Shown here one piece after another: positions 1 to 9,023 of a stretch of 58,960 nucleotides of DNA. The notes below the pieces were generated by a model. It had not been told where the DNA came from. It saw only the letters and a program-made list of their open reading frames with translations, and made no database searches. Origin of the DNA: Prevotella sp. (GTDB lineage Bacteria > Bacteroidota > Bacteroidia > Bacteroidales > Bacteroidaceae); NCBI GenBank assembly GCA_017474925.1, contig JAFVGN010000004.1, positions 1-58,960 of the forward strand, given 5' to 3'. The number at the start of each line of letters is the position of its first letter. The first letter of the stretch is position 1. A program made the position numbers and the translations under genes.

Positions 1-1071
<1,071 letters not shown>

Positions 1072-1113
1072 TTAATATTTAAAGTTACTAATTGTTTTTA
1101 ATACATATGGCTG

Positions 1114-1121
1114 CAAAGTTA
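1114..1121 (-). promoter_or_regulatory. candidate -7 box for atpD
   Basis: On the minus strand the bases read TAACTTTG, matching the Bacteroidetes -7 consensus TAnnTTTG, about 50 nt before the atpD start. No clear -33 TTTG sits at the usual 19-20 bp distance, so this is a moderate call. Confidence 0.5.
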
Positions 1122-1213
1122 ATAATTATTTTCTTAAAAAAAAACAATATTGCTAATTTTTTTTGAAATATAGCAGTGCAGCCGACTTGAATACGTGGTT
1201 ATAGTGCCTCTTT

Positions 1214-2521
1214 CTATTCTGTAAAAAACTGTGTGAATGCCTTGACAGCATAGATATGGTCGTCCACGCTGCCTGTTTCCCGACAACTATGCATGGCGAG
1301 GATGGCATTGCCCATATCAACACCTCTCAAGGGTATTGACGAAGCAAGAATGTTGCCCAGCGTGCTGCCACCAGCCACATCGGAATGGTTGACAAACCGC
1401 TGACAAGGTACGCCTGCCTTCCGGCATATTTCGGCAAACACGGCCGCCGAAACGGCATCGCTGGCATATTTCTGGGCGGCATTGAATTTGATGACAGGAC
1501 CGCCGCCGAGTACTGGATGGTTTGTCGGGTCGTACTTCTCACTATAATTGGGATGCCAGGCATGGGCATTGTCAGCAGAAATCATGAATGCCCGCTCTAC
1601 AGCCTGGTAAAATGCCTCCTCTCTCCCACCCTGAGCCAGCACGATTCGCTTCAGCATCATGGCGAGGAACGGGCTGCCGGCTCCTTGCTTGGTTTGCGAA
1701 CCCGTCTCTTCGTTGTCGAAGATGGCCAGAACCTTCGTGGCATCAGTAGTTTCCGCTCCAATCATCGCCTCCAGTCCAGCAACGCACATCGACAGGTCGT
1801 CCAACCGACCAGAGGAAATGAATTCGTCGTGAACGCCGAAAGTACAGGCAGGTGTGGCGTCAGCAAGATAGAGGTCAAAGTCGAGGATGTCTTCCTGACG
1901 GATCTCCAGTTCCGTGCAGATGACGTTCATCAGCAGATTACCACGCTCCAGTTCGTTGCTGACGATTCCCAGAATCGGCAACATATCCTTCTGTTTACTC
2001 AGTTTCACGCCATCGTTCACCTGACGGTTGAAATGGATTGCCAGATTGCTAATCTGAAGTAGCGGGCGTTTGACGTGCAGCAGCAGCGTCTGAGGATTGA
2101 ATGCATCCTTCCCACGGACAATGACTCGTCCTGCAATCGTCAGTGGTCGGTCGAACCACGTCGACATGATAGGACCGCCATACACCTCGGTATTCAACTT
2201 CACAATACCACCCTCGCACAGCATTTCGGCGTGGGGCTTGATGCGGAATGTTGGAGAGTCGCAATGGGCACAGATCATCCTAAAGCCTGCTTCTGCCATC
2301 GGTTTGCGTCCGATATGAAAAGCATAGATGGAGGAATCGTTCTTTGTAACATAGAACTTGCCACCACCGTTAATCATCGATTGAGCTTGCTCTTGTTCGC
2401 TGAGGGGTCTTTGGGGGTCTATTCGTTGGTAGCCCGCCTTTTCCAATTGGCAGGCAATGTTTTTCGTTGCCAGGAAGTTTACTGGCGATTCATTCAGGAA
2501 GTTTAATAAACGTTCTATCAT
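1214..2521 (-). CDS. apeB: M18 family aminopeptidase
   Basis: A 435-aa cytosolic zinc aminopeptidase of the M18 (aspartyl aminopeptidase-like) family, which removes N-terminal residues from peptides. Visible signatures in order are the metal-binding CAHCDSP near residue 86, GRLDDLSMC, the metal and catalytic segment FDNEETGS, ADNAHAWHPNY, and the C-terminal VNHSDVAGGSTLG with another metal ligand. Length is usual for the family. I start at ATG 2521, giving MIERLLNFLN. An in-frame TTG nine bases upstream is possible but less likely. No signal peptide is seen. It is followed upstream by a separate lipoprotein gene on the same strand 31 bp away, so co-transcription with that gene is plausible. 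Confidence 0.93.
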   Translation of the reverse strand: MIERLLNFLNESPVNFLATKNIACQLEKAGYQRIDPQRPLSEQEQAQSMINGGGKFYVTKNDSSIYAFHIGRKPMAEAGFRMICAHCDSPTFRIKPHAEMLCEGGIVKLNTEVYGGPIMSTWFDRPLTIAGRVIVRGKDAFNPQTLLLHVKRPLLQISNLAIHFNRQVNDGVKLSKQKDMLPILGIVSNELERGNLLMNVICTELEIRQEDILDFDLYLADATPACTFGVHDEFISSGRLDDLSMCVAGLEAMIGAETTDATKVLAIFDNEETGSQTKQGAGSPFLAMMLKRIVLAQGGREEAFYQAVERAFMISADNAHAWHPNYSEKYDPTNHPVLGGGPVIKFNAAQKYASDAVSAAVFAEICRKAGVPCQRFVNHSDVAGGSTLGNILASSIPLRGVDMGNAILAMHSCRETGSVDDHIYAVKAFTQFFTE

Positions 2522-2552
2522 ATTGTTCAAATTGTTAAGTGCAAGATAAACA

Positions 2553-3053
2553 TCATTGGTCCTTGAAAGACTGTTCAGGGTCTAATTCGCCGTCAAAACT
2601 GATGAGGTCACTGTTCTGGGGACGTACATCGATGTATGCCTCTCCTGTATCATACAGCTCAACGATATATTCGTAGTTGTCCTCGCTCGTTTTCACGCTC
2701 ATTTCTATTCTGGTAAGGTTTGCTTTCGGATGACTCTCTTTATAAGACAAAATCCGTTCTACGAAGTTCAAAACCTGTGGATTGGATGACATCGGGGCTT
2801 GATGTGCAACCCCTATATATGGCAGATAACTTCTGACCGTATCACCTCGTACTTCCAAGGAGTAATTGGATGTGATTGTTTTTGAAGCATACCGCATCGG
2901 ATGCATCGTCCTGACGTCGATGTACATCTGTCGTTTCTTCAAAGCTTCAGACACAGCTTTCCTCATCAACTCTTTTTGCTCCTCACGCTTCTGAAGAGAG
3001 ACGCACCCCGTCAATAGAATGGTGGCTATGATGAATGACAAAAACTTTTTCAT
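2553..3053 (-). CDS. DUF4251 family lipoprotein
   Basis: A 166-aa protein with a lipoprotein signal peptide (MKKFLSFIIATILLTGC, lipobox LTGC, Cys17). The mature part carries the DUF4251 pattern: a charged helix, a segment ending RTMHPMRYASK, SNYSLEVRGDTVRSYLPYIG, and a C-terminal VELYDTGEAYIDV. The family is common in Bacteroidales and has no established function. A purine-rich AAAAAGAGGAAC sits just before the ATG, stronger than most ribosome-binding sites here. The gene lies 31 bp upstream of the M18 aminopeptidase start on the same strand and may share its transcript. The domain assignment is by recognition of the pattern only. Confidence 0.8.
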   Translation of the reverse strand: MKKFLSFIIATILLTGCVSLQKREEQKELMRKAVSEALKKRQMYIDVRTMHPMRYASKTITSNYSLEVRGDTVRSYLPYIGVAHQAPMSSNPQVLNFVERILSYKESHPKANLTRIEMSVKTSEDNYEYIVELYDTGEAYIDVRPQNSDLISFDGELDPEQSFKDQ

Positions 3054-3221
3054 CGTTCCTCTTTTTAAAAATGTATATACTATATTATATGTTGAACCTT
3101 AGATTCAGAATGATGATACAAAAATAGATTAATTTCTGGAAATAGCATAAAAATTGTAGACATTTTTAAGTGTTTTTACTAAAAAAACGGATATATATAG
3201 TATTTTTACGAGAATAATATG

Positions 3222-3229
3222 TATATTTG
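3222..3229 (+). promoter_or_regulatory. candidate -7 box for the sensor pair
   Basis: TATATTTG fits TAnnTTTG and lies 30 bp before the ATG at 3259. The surrounding DNA is very AT-rich, so the -33 element cannot be placed confidently. Confidence 0.45.
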
Positions 3230-3258
3230 CAAACGAATCATCCAAAACAGACTTAACC

Positions 3259-4284
3259 ATGAAGCCAATACGGAAAATAAAAACGTCGTATACTACACAG
3301 CTGACGTTGTGGGTAGCGGTTTTTGTGCTGATTATTTCGGCAATGGTTATTTTCCTTCTGGCACGTTTTTCGCAGGATTGCATTAATGAAGAATCCATTG
3401 AAACGACACAGCAGACACTTGAAAACACGGCATTGAGAGTTGACAATACGCTGCAGCAGGCAGAAATTACGGCACAACTGGAAAATCAGACGCTGCGGGT
3501 TAACCGCCGGCTCATTGAGCAACAGATTGACGACAACGGCTATCTCGTGACCATCAAGCAGACGCTGCCCAATTCAAAGCTCTTCGTAACGAGAAGGGAC
3601 AGTAGCCAACTCAGCAGTTTCTTAATTGCCGACGATACGGGCTACCGCTTAGTGAAGAACGAGGATGATGAGAGTTATGTCTTCTACGCAGCAGTTGGCA
3701 AACGTCCATTTAGTATCGTAGTCGTCGCACCGACAGAAGACATCTTCGGAAAATACACCGATGTGCAGTATTTTATCCTGATATGTGGCATAGCCGGTGT
3801 CCTCGTCTTGCTCTACATCCTCTATGCCGTTATCGGCTACCATCTCCATCCGCTGCACCATCTGGCTGACTCAGCACAGGCCATCGCTGAGGGGAACCTG
3901 GAAACCACCTTTGTCGACAGCCGACACAAGGACGAAATCGGACAGCTGCAGAACAGTCTGAAGAAAATGCAGAGCTCGTTGGCAGACTACATGGATGAAA
4001 TGCAGAAAAAACAGGCTGCGATGACGCTGCAGAACGAGGAGCTGCAAGGAGCTTATAGAGAGGCACAGGCCTATGAGGTTCTTCGTACACGACATCTTCA
4101 CGAGATGACAGACAAGATGAAGGAACCGATTCAGCAATTGTGCCGTTCGACCGACTGTATCAGTAATGAGTACAGGAGAATGACTAAAAAGGAGATAGCT
4201 CTGCATGAAAGCAATATCATGCAGGCCACAGAGACCATCACACAACTGCTTGACCAACTGTTTAAAAACCCTGCTGCGCTATGA
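3259..4284 (+). CDS. membrane sensor with HAMP domain and degenerate histidine-kinase dimerisation segment, no ATPase domain
   Basis: A 341-aa inner-membrane protein. A TM helix at about residues 15-37 is followed by a short extracytoplasmic domain to about 170, a second TM helix (about 172-192), a HAMP domain (HLHPLHHLADSAQAIAEGNL onward), a coiled coil, and a HisKA-like helical hairpin. The H-box position reads HLHEMTDKMKEPI, where the usual HEIRTPL phosphoacceptor His is replaced by Asp. No HATPase_c domain follows. The extracytoplasmic part looks like a shortened version of the dCache domain of the next gene, suggesting divergent paralogues. Its stop overlaps the next start by four bases (ATGA), implying translational coupling. 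It probably acts through heterodimerisation or direct signalling; the partner is unknown. Confidence 0.75.
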   Translation: MKPIRKIKTSYTTQLTLWVAVFVLIISAMVIFLLARFSQDCINEESIETTQQTLENTALRVDNTLQQAEITAQLENQTLRVNRRLIEQQIDDNGYLVTIKQTLPNSKLFVTRRDSSQLSSFLIADDTGYRLVKNEDDESYVFYAAVGKRPFSIVVVAPTEDIFGKYTDVQYFILICGIAGVLVLLYILYAVIGYHLHPLHHLADSAQAIAEGNLETTFVDSRHKDEIGQLQNSLKKMQSSLADYMDEMQKKQAAMTLQNEELQGAYREAQAYEVLRTRHLHEMTDKMKEPIQQLCRSTDCISNEYRRMTKKEIALHESNIMQATETITQLLDQLFKNPAAL

Positions 4285-5765
4285 GGTCTCTGATACGTTT
4301 CATCCAACAGCGGTTGTCCATCCGCCTGGGCTTCCTGATAGTCATCATTATCACGGTGGTCTTCTCTCTGCTGTTCGACTTCCTCTTCTACCGTTGTAAA
4401 CAGTACATTCACCTAGCGGCAATTGAACGCGCCACACAGCTCTTGGACAATACTGCCGAGCACATCAACGGCATTATGGCAGAGACGGAGATTGTAACCA
4501 ATTACAAAGCCGCCAACATCTCCCGTCACTTGACACCCGACTCACTACTCGCATATTCCCGACAGACCGTCATAGACTATCCGTTCCTCACGGGCTTTGC
4601 CATCTCCATGGAACCGTACTTCTTCCCGGAAAAGGGTCGCTACTTCTCGGCATATACCCTGCAACAGGACGATACGATTACCACGGTGCGCGAAGGACCG
4701 TTTGAGTATTTCGACAAGATATGGTATAGCTCGTCCCGCAATCTAGGAGCTCCCTGTTGGGTCGATGCCTTCGACGACTATAATGAGGGGACCCTCTCGT
4801 CCAAGGACATCTTGACGTCGTATTGCTGCCCTATTCGCGATGCTAACGGCAAGTTCATAGGCTCCATTACCGCCAGTCTTACACTGAAATGGCTTTCAGA
4901 AGTCGTCGCTTCCATTCAGCCCTATCCTAACTCTTCGGCCATCATGATTGGACGAACCGGTATTTACCTTGTACACCCCGATACATCAAAGCTTTTCCGC
5001 GAAACCATCTTTAGCGATGCGGCTCCAGAAGCACAAAATGACATCAACGCCTTGGGCAAAGCCATGCTCGCAGGACGTAGTGGCATGACACAGACCATCG
5101 TTGACGGCAATAATGCCTATTTTTTCTATCGTCCATTGGAGCGTACAGGATGGAGCATCGCCATTGTCTGTCCTGAGAGTGACGTTTTCAGCCGCTACAA
5201 CAGACTCCTTTATATCGTGTGGACCTTCATTGGCATAGGGCTGCTGCTACTTATGCTTTTTTGCTACCAGACAGTCCGTCGCACAGTACAGCCGCTGAAA
5301 CTGCTTGCACATCAGGCCCAGCGCATTGCTGACGGACACTTCGACGAACCGCTTCCCCCCAGTCATCGGCGAGACAGCGTAGGCCGACTGACTAACAGTT
5401 TCATACGGATGCAGCAATCGTTGACCAAGTCCGTGGCTGACATCCGCCGAGTGAACGACGAGCTTGAACAGCGTAACGAAGAACTTACCAAGGCCTACCA
5501 AGTAAAGATGGAAGCCAACAAGCAGAAAATAGAATTGATACAGAGCCTGTATCACGAGATACGTACCCCACTCAACATTGTCTGCGGATTCACGCAAGTG
5601 CTCTCTGCCAGTCTTCACGAGGTTGAAGGTGGTGACACGTCGGGTAATTATGACGATGTAAGTATTCTTAACGATGAGGAAATTGCCGACATCACAGAAC
5701 GTATGAAGCAAAGTGCTAATGATATTAGCCGCCTCACACACGAACTCGGTCAGGCTTCGATTTAG
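4281..5765 (+). CDS. dCache-HAMP-HisKA membrane sensor lacking a kinase ATPase domain
   Basis: A 494-aa protein. TM1 is at about residues 17-37, then a large periplasmic double-Cache-like domain (contains YFFPEKGRYFSAY, CCPIRDANGKFIGSI and MIGRTGIYLVHPDTSK), TM2 at about 308-329, HAMP (VQPLKLLAHQAQRIADGHF), a coiled coil, and a HisKA segment with intact H-box YHEIRTPLNIVCGF. The protein ends about 65 residues after the H-box, with no N, G1 or G2 boxes of an HATPase_c domain. The next gene begins about 105 bp downstream, so there is no room for a frameshifted ATPase. It overlaps the preceding gene by 4 bp. It senses a periplasmic ligand. Output could be cross-phosphorylation by another kinase or regulation of one, which is inference. 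Confidence 0.78.
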   Translation: MRSLIRFIQQRLSIRLGFLIVIIITVVFSLLFDFLFYRCKQYIHLAAIERATQLLDNTAEHINGIMAETEIVTNYKAANISRHLTPDSLLAYSRQTVIDYPFLTGFAISMEPYFFPEKGRYFSAYTLQQDDTITTVREGPFEYFDKIWYSSSRNLGAPCWVDAFDDYNEGTLSSKDILTSYCCPIRDANGKFIGSITASLTLKWLSEVVASIQPYPNSSAIMIGRTGIYLVHPDTSKLFRETIFSDAAPEAQNDINALGKAMLAGRSGMTQTIVDGNNAYFFYRPLERTGWSIAIVCPESDVFSRYNRLLYIVWTFIGIGLLLLMLFCYQTVRRTVQPLKLLAHQAQRIADGHFDEPLPPSHRRDSVGRLTNSFIRMQQSLTKSVADIRRVNDELEQRNEELTKAYQVKMEANKQKIELIQSLYHEIRTPLNIVCGFTQVLSASLHEVEGGDTSGNYDDVSILNDEEIADITERMKQSANDISRLTHELGQASI

Positions 5766-5790
5766 ATAAGATGAAATCAGACGTAGAAGC

Positions 5791-5836
5791 GCGCAATGCT
5801 TAAAACACTCGTTTTTAGGTATTGCGCACTTCATTT
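5791..5836 (+). terminator. hairpin terminator after sensor operon
   Basis: GCGCAAT at 5791-5797 pairs with ATTGCGC at 5821-5827, and the inner bases extend the pairing imperfectly (TAAAA with TTTTA). A T-rich tract, CATTTTTTC, follows. The descending arm overlaps the -33 element of the next promoter. Confidence 0.65.
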
Positions 5837-5852
5837 TTTCACTGTACCTTTG
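5822..5852 (+). promoter_or_regulatory. promoter of the TonB receptor/M16 protease operon
   Basis: TACCTTTG at 5845-5852 is a full Bacteroidetes -7 box, and TTG at 5822-5824 lies 20 bp upstream as the -33 element. The ATG of the receptor is 18 bp after the -7 box, so the leader is very short. Confidence 0.7.
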
Positions 5853-5869
5853 TGTATCAATTTAAGAGT

Positions 5870-8602
5870 ATGCAGAAACAAAGATTATTATTGACTATCA
5901 TCGTGGTGATGATGCTACAATCAATTTGTGCACAGGGGGTTATACGTGGAATAGTTGTCGACAAAGAGACGAGCGAACCCATTATCGGAGCAACTATTTC
6001 GGATGCAGGCAAACGTAACCCACTCACCATAACTGATGCAGAAGGACGGTTTTCTATACCTAAAAATAATTATCCGAAGCAAATCAAGATTACGTATATT
6101 GGATATAAATCGCTCATTTCCAAATTGACGGACAAAGGACGTTATGAGTTGGAAGCCGAAGTGAGCAAACTGGGCGAAGTAGTGGTCACTGCACAAGAGA
6201 GTCATGGACTGACAAGTGCATCGAAAATAGAGAAACACGCAATGGAACACCTGCAGCCATCGAGCTTTGCCGACCTGATGGAGTTGTTGCCAGGCGGACG
6301 AAGCAGCGACCCTTCTCTGACCACTCCCAACACCATCCATATCCGCGAGATACCAATCACAAGCAGCAATTACTCAACCTCATCATTAGGAACAAGCTTC
6401 GTCATGGATGGTGCACCCATCTCTACTAATGCCAACATGCAGTATCTGGCTGGAGCCTGGGATGCTGTAGCCACCGACCGTGACAATGTCAATGCGGGTG
6501 TTGACATGCGTACCATACCGACCGATGACATTGAAAGCGTGGAGATTGTTCGTGGAATTCCTAGCGTCGAATATGGCGACCTGACCAGTGGCCTGGTAAA
6601 AATTGAACGCCGACAGGGAGGACATGACCTGAATTTCCGTCTAAAGAGCGATATGGGCTCTAAACTATTCTATGCCGCCAAGGGGTTCGAATGGAAGGCG
6701 AAGCGACTGAGTCTGAACCTGAGTGCCGACTATCTGAACGCCAAGGCCGACCCACGTAACCGTCTGGAAAACTACAAGCGCCTGACGCTCTCTGCCCGAT
6801 TGCATAAGACGTGGGAGCAAGAAGCATACCATTTGGGACTCACAGCCAATCTCGACTATACGGGCTCGTTCGATAATGACAAGGTTGACCCCGACCTGAA
6901 CCATAGCATTGAAGACTCATACCGTTCGAGCTATAACCGTTATGCTGCGCTGGTTTCCCTACAAATGAAGATGAAACGGTCCATGTGGCTTAAATCGGTA
7001 GAGGCCATCCTTTCTTCTTCCTACGAATACAACCTGACAGAACGTACAAGACTTGTCCAGCTGTCCCGGATGACGGTAGCACCACTTGCCAAGGAAGAGG
7101 GCGAGAACGATGCCTATATCCTACCTTTTAAATATATGGGACACCACGAAACGGAAGGTAAGCCGCTAAATGTCTATGTGAAGATGAACGGACGACTGCA
7201 GATACCTAGCAACATGGTTTCCAACACGCTGTTATTGGGGGTGGATTGGAATTTGGACAAGAACTTGGGACGCGGACAGGTATTCGACCCATATACACCC
7301 GTCTATACAGGCATTTCGTCACGCCAGCGCAAATTGTCGGATATCCCGGCGAACCGCCGACTGTCTGCCTATGCTGAAGAGAACATCAAATGGCCTACCA
7401 GGATTGGGACCGTTGAAATGGCTGCAGGTCTGCGTGCTACACAAATGATGAATATGCCATCGGAATACGTCATGCATGGCAAGTGGTACTTTGATCCGCG
7501 TGTCAACATCGGTTATTCCTTCCCACGCTTTACGCTCTTTGGACAGCCGACATTTGTTCGTATAGCAGGCGGTGTGGGTCAGCACACCAAGATGCCAACG
7601 ATGGAACAGCTGTTTCCGGACATGCTCTATATCGACTTCGTGCAGCTGAACTACTACCACGACAATCCTGACTACCGGCGCATCAATCTGATGACCTATA
7701 TCCGCGATCCACGCAATACGGCATTGGAGCCAGCACGTAACCTAAAGTGGGAGGTTTCGACGGACATCCAGGTCGGAGGGAACCGCTTGTCAGTTACCCT
7801 TTTCCATGAGAAGATGTCGTCAGGATTCCGCACCCAGTCCTATTACGAGTCTTTTCACTATAAACAATATGACACTTCAGGTATAGATGCTGCCACATTA
7901 ACCGGTCAGCCTTCGCTGGATAATCTGCCCTACTCCGAGATGGATGAGTTGTCAGGCTACAGCAACTACACCAATGGTAGCATGACGCTGAAAGAAGGAG
8001 TGGAATATACGCTTGAAACCATACGCTTCCCTATCATACTGACACGCCTGACCATCAACGGAGCCTATTTCCGTACCACCTACGATAACTCTATTGTTGA
8101 CAGTTACCGTCCCTATCAGGTGGTTGACAACCGTCAGATACAGTATGTAGGTCTCTATGCCAACGATGACGGCTATGTACGTGAGTCGTTGAATACGAAC
8201 TTCACGCTGGATACCGATGTGCCAAAACTGAAGCTGGGCTTCTCTATTTCTGCCCAATGTCTGTGGTTCACCACCTCACAGCGAAAGGAAACTAGCAATT
8301 ATCCTGTGCAATATATAGCCCCCGACGGTAGCATACATGAGTGGCAGGAACAATATGCCGAGGACACCTATCTGCGCTGGCTTGTCAGAGACTATTCACC
8401 CTCCCAGTTTGAGAAAGACCGGGTTCCTTTTGCTATGAACCTGAACTTCAAGGTGACCAAGAAGCTATTTAACGACCACCTGAAAGTGGCCATGTTCTGC
8501 AACAAGCTATGGGACTATACCCCCGACTATGACAGCCGCGGTACTACTATACGGCGGCATGTAACTCCTTATTTCGGACTGGAATGCAACGCAACATTCT
8601 GA
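5870..8602 (+). CDS. TonB-dependent outer-membrane receptor with carboxypeptidase-regulatory-like N-terminal domain
   Basis: A 910-aa receptor. It has a signal peptide (MQKQRLLLTIIVVMMLQSIC...), an N-terminal CarboxypepD_reg-like beta domain (VIRGIVVDKETSEPIIGATI), a plug domain (about residues 105-240, with DDIESVEIVRGIPSVEYGD) and a 22-strand-type barrel ending HVTPYFGLECNATF. It transports a ligand across the outer membrane with TonB energy. No SusD partner follows; instead there are two lipoproteins, a barrel protein and an M16 protease. It is therefore not a polysaccharide SusC and more likely handles a peptide, protein or chelated nutrient. I chose ATG 5870 because the translation from there begins with a proper signal peptide and lies just after the promoter. 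Confidence 0.88.
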   Translation: MQKQRLLLTIIVVMMLQSICAQGVIRGIVVDKETSEPIIGATISDAGKRNPLTITDAEGRFSIPKNNYPKQIKITYIGYKSLISKLTDKGRYELEAEVSKLGEVVVTAQESHGLTSASKIEKHAMEHLQPSSFADLMELLPGGRSSDPSLTTPNTIHIREIPITSSNYSTSSLGTSFVMDGAPISTNANMQYLAGAWDAVATDRDNVNAGVDMRTIPTDDIESVEIVRGIPSVEYGDLTSGLVKIERRQGGHDLNFRLKSDMGSKLFYAAKGFEWKAKRLSLNLSADYLNAKADPRNRLENYKRLTLSARLHKTWEQEAYHLGLTANLDYTGSFDNDKVDPDLNHSIEDSYRSSYNRYAALVSLQMKMKRSMWLKSVEAILSSSYEYNLTERTRLVQLSRMTVAPLAKEEGENDAYILPFKYMGHHETEGKPLNVYVKMNGRLQIPSNMVSNTLLLGVDWNLDKNLGRGQVFDPYTPVYTGISSRQRKLSDIPANRRLSAYAEENIKWPTRIGTVEMAAGLRATQMMNMPSEYVMHGKWYFDPRVNIGYSFPRFTLFGQPTFVRIAGGVGQHTKMPTMEQLFPDMLYIDFVQLNYYHDNPDYRRINLMTYIRDPRNTALEPARNLKWEVSTDIQVGGNRLSVTLFHEKMSSGFRTQSYYESFHYKQYDTSGIDAATLTGQPSLDNLPYSEMDELSGYSNYTNGSMTLKEGVEYTLETIRFPIILTRLTINGAYFRTTYDNSIVDSYRPYQVVDNRQIQYVGLYANDDGYVRESLNTNFTLDTDVPKLKLGFSISAQCLWFTTSQRKETSNYPVQYIAPDGSIHEWQEQYAEDTYLRWLVRDYSPSQFEKDRVPFAMNLNFKVTKKLFNDHLKVAMFCNKLWDYTPDYDSRGTTIRRHVTPYFGLECNATF

Positions 8603-8635
8603 CAATAGAATCAAAAGAAATAACATATTCAAGAT

Positions 8636-9022
8636 ATGAAACAAATAGTGACCTATATCATATTATTATCATTAGGATTTCTATCCCTGACGGCCTGTCA
8701 TCAGGAAGAGAACGACCTGTTTGCCATAGCCGTCATAGACCTGGTTTCCGACGAAGCGGTGAGTATCATACAGGTACAGGCACAGGCAAAGCTGACGAAC
8801 GTCAACACCCGTCAGGTGACCACTACGACCAACTTCGATGGGGCTACGCTGCATGTTGAGCTGCTGCGCGGTGCCTACGAGGTACTCATAGAGGGTGTCG
8901 CAACTTGTCAGGAGCCCGATGGCAAAAATCGCCTACGCCAGTTCAGGGCTCAGACAGATTACGTGGAATTGGCAGGTAAGGGAACGAATACAACAACACT
9001 TAAAATCATTTGGCTCGACTGA
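8636..9022 (+). CDS. small lipoprotein related to the N-terminal domain of the DUF4876 protein
   Basis: A 128-aa lipoprotein (signal MKQIVTYIILLSLGFLSLTAC, lipobox LTAC). The mature domain has the same order of motifs as the first ~130 residues of the DUF4876 protein at 10543: KLTNVNTRQVTTTTNFDG against TLTNVQTQKVVNVTNDQF, then LRGAYEVLIEGV against LEEGTYNIEVKG, then a strand-rich end TTTLKIIWL against STVKLTVSTF. It appears to be a stand-alone paralogue of that Ig-like domain. It lies 33 bp after the receptor and 1 bp before the next ATG, so it is co-transcribed. Likely an outer-membrane-anchored accessory of the receptor. Confidence 0.75.
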   Translation: MKQIVTYIILLSLGFLSLTACHQEENDLFAIAVIDLVSDEAVSIIQVQAQAKLTNVNTRQVTTTTNFDGATLHVELLRGAYEVLIEGVATCQEPDGKNRLRQFRAQTDYVELAGKGTNTTTLKIIWLD

Positions 9023-9023
9023 T

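Noticed and set aside
5766-5869. frameshifted HATPase_c domain following the second sensor
   Set aside because: Only about 100 bp remain before the next gene, and they hold a hairpin and a promoter. There is no room for a roughly 110-residue domain.
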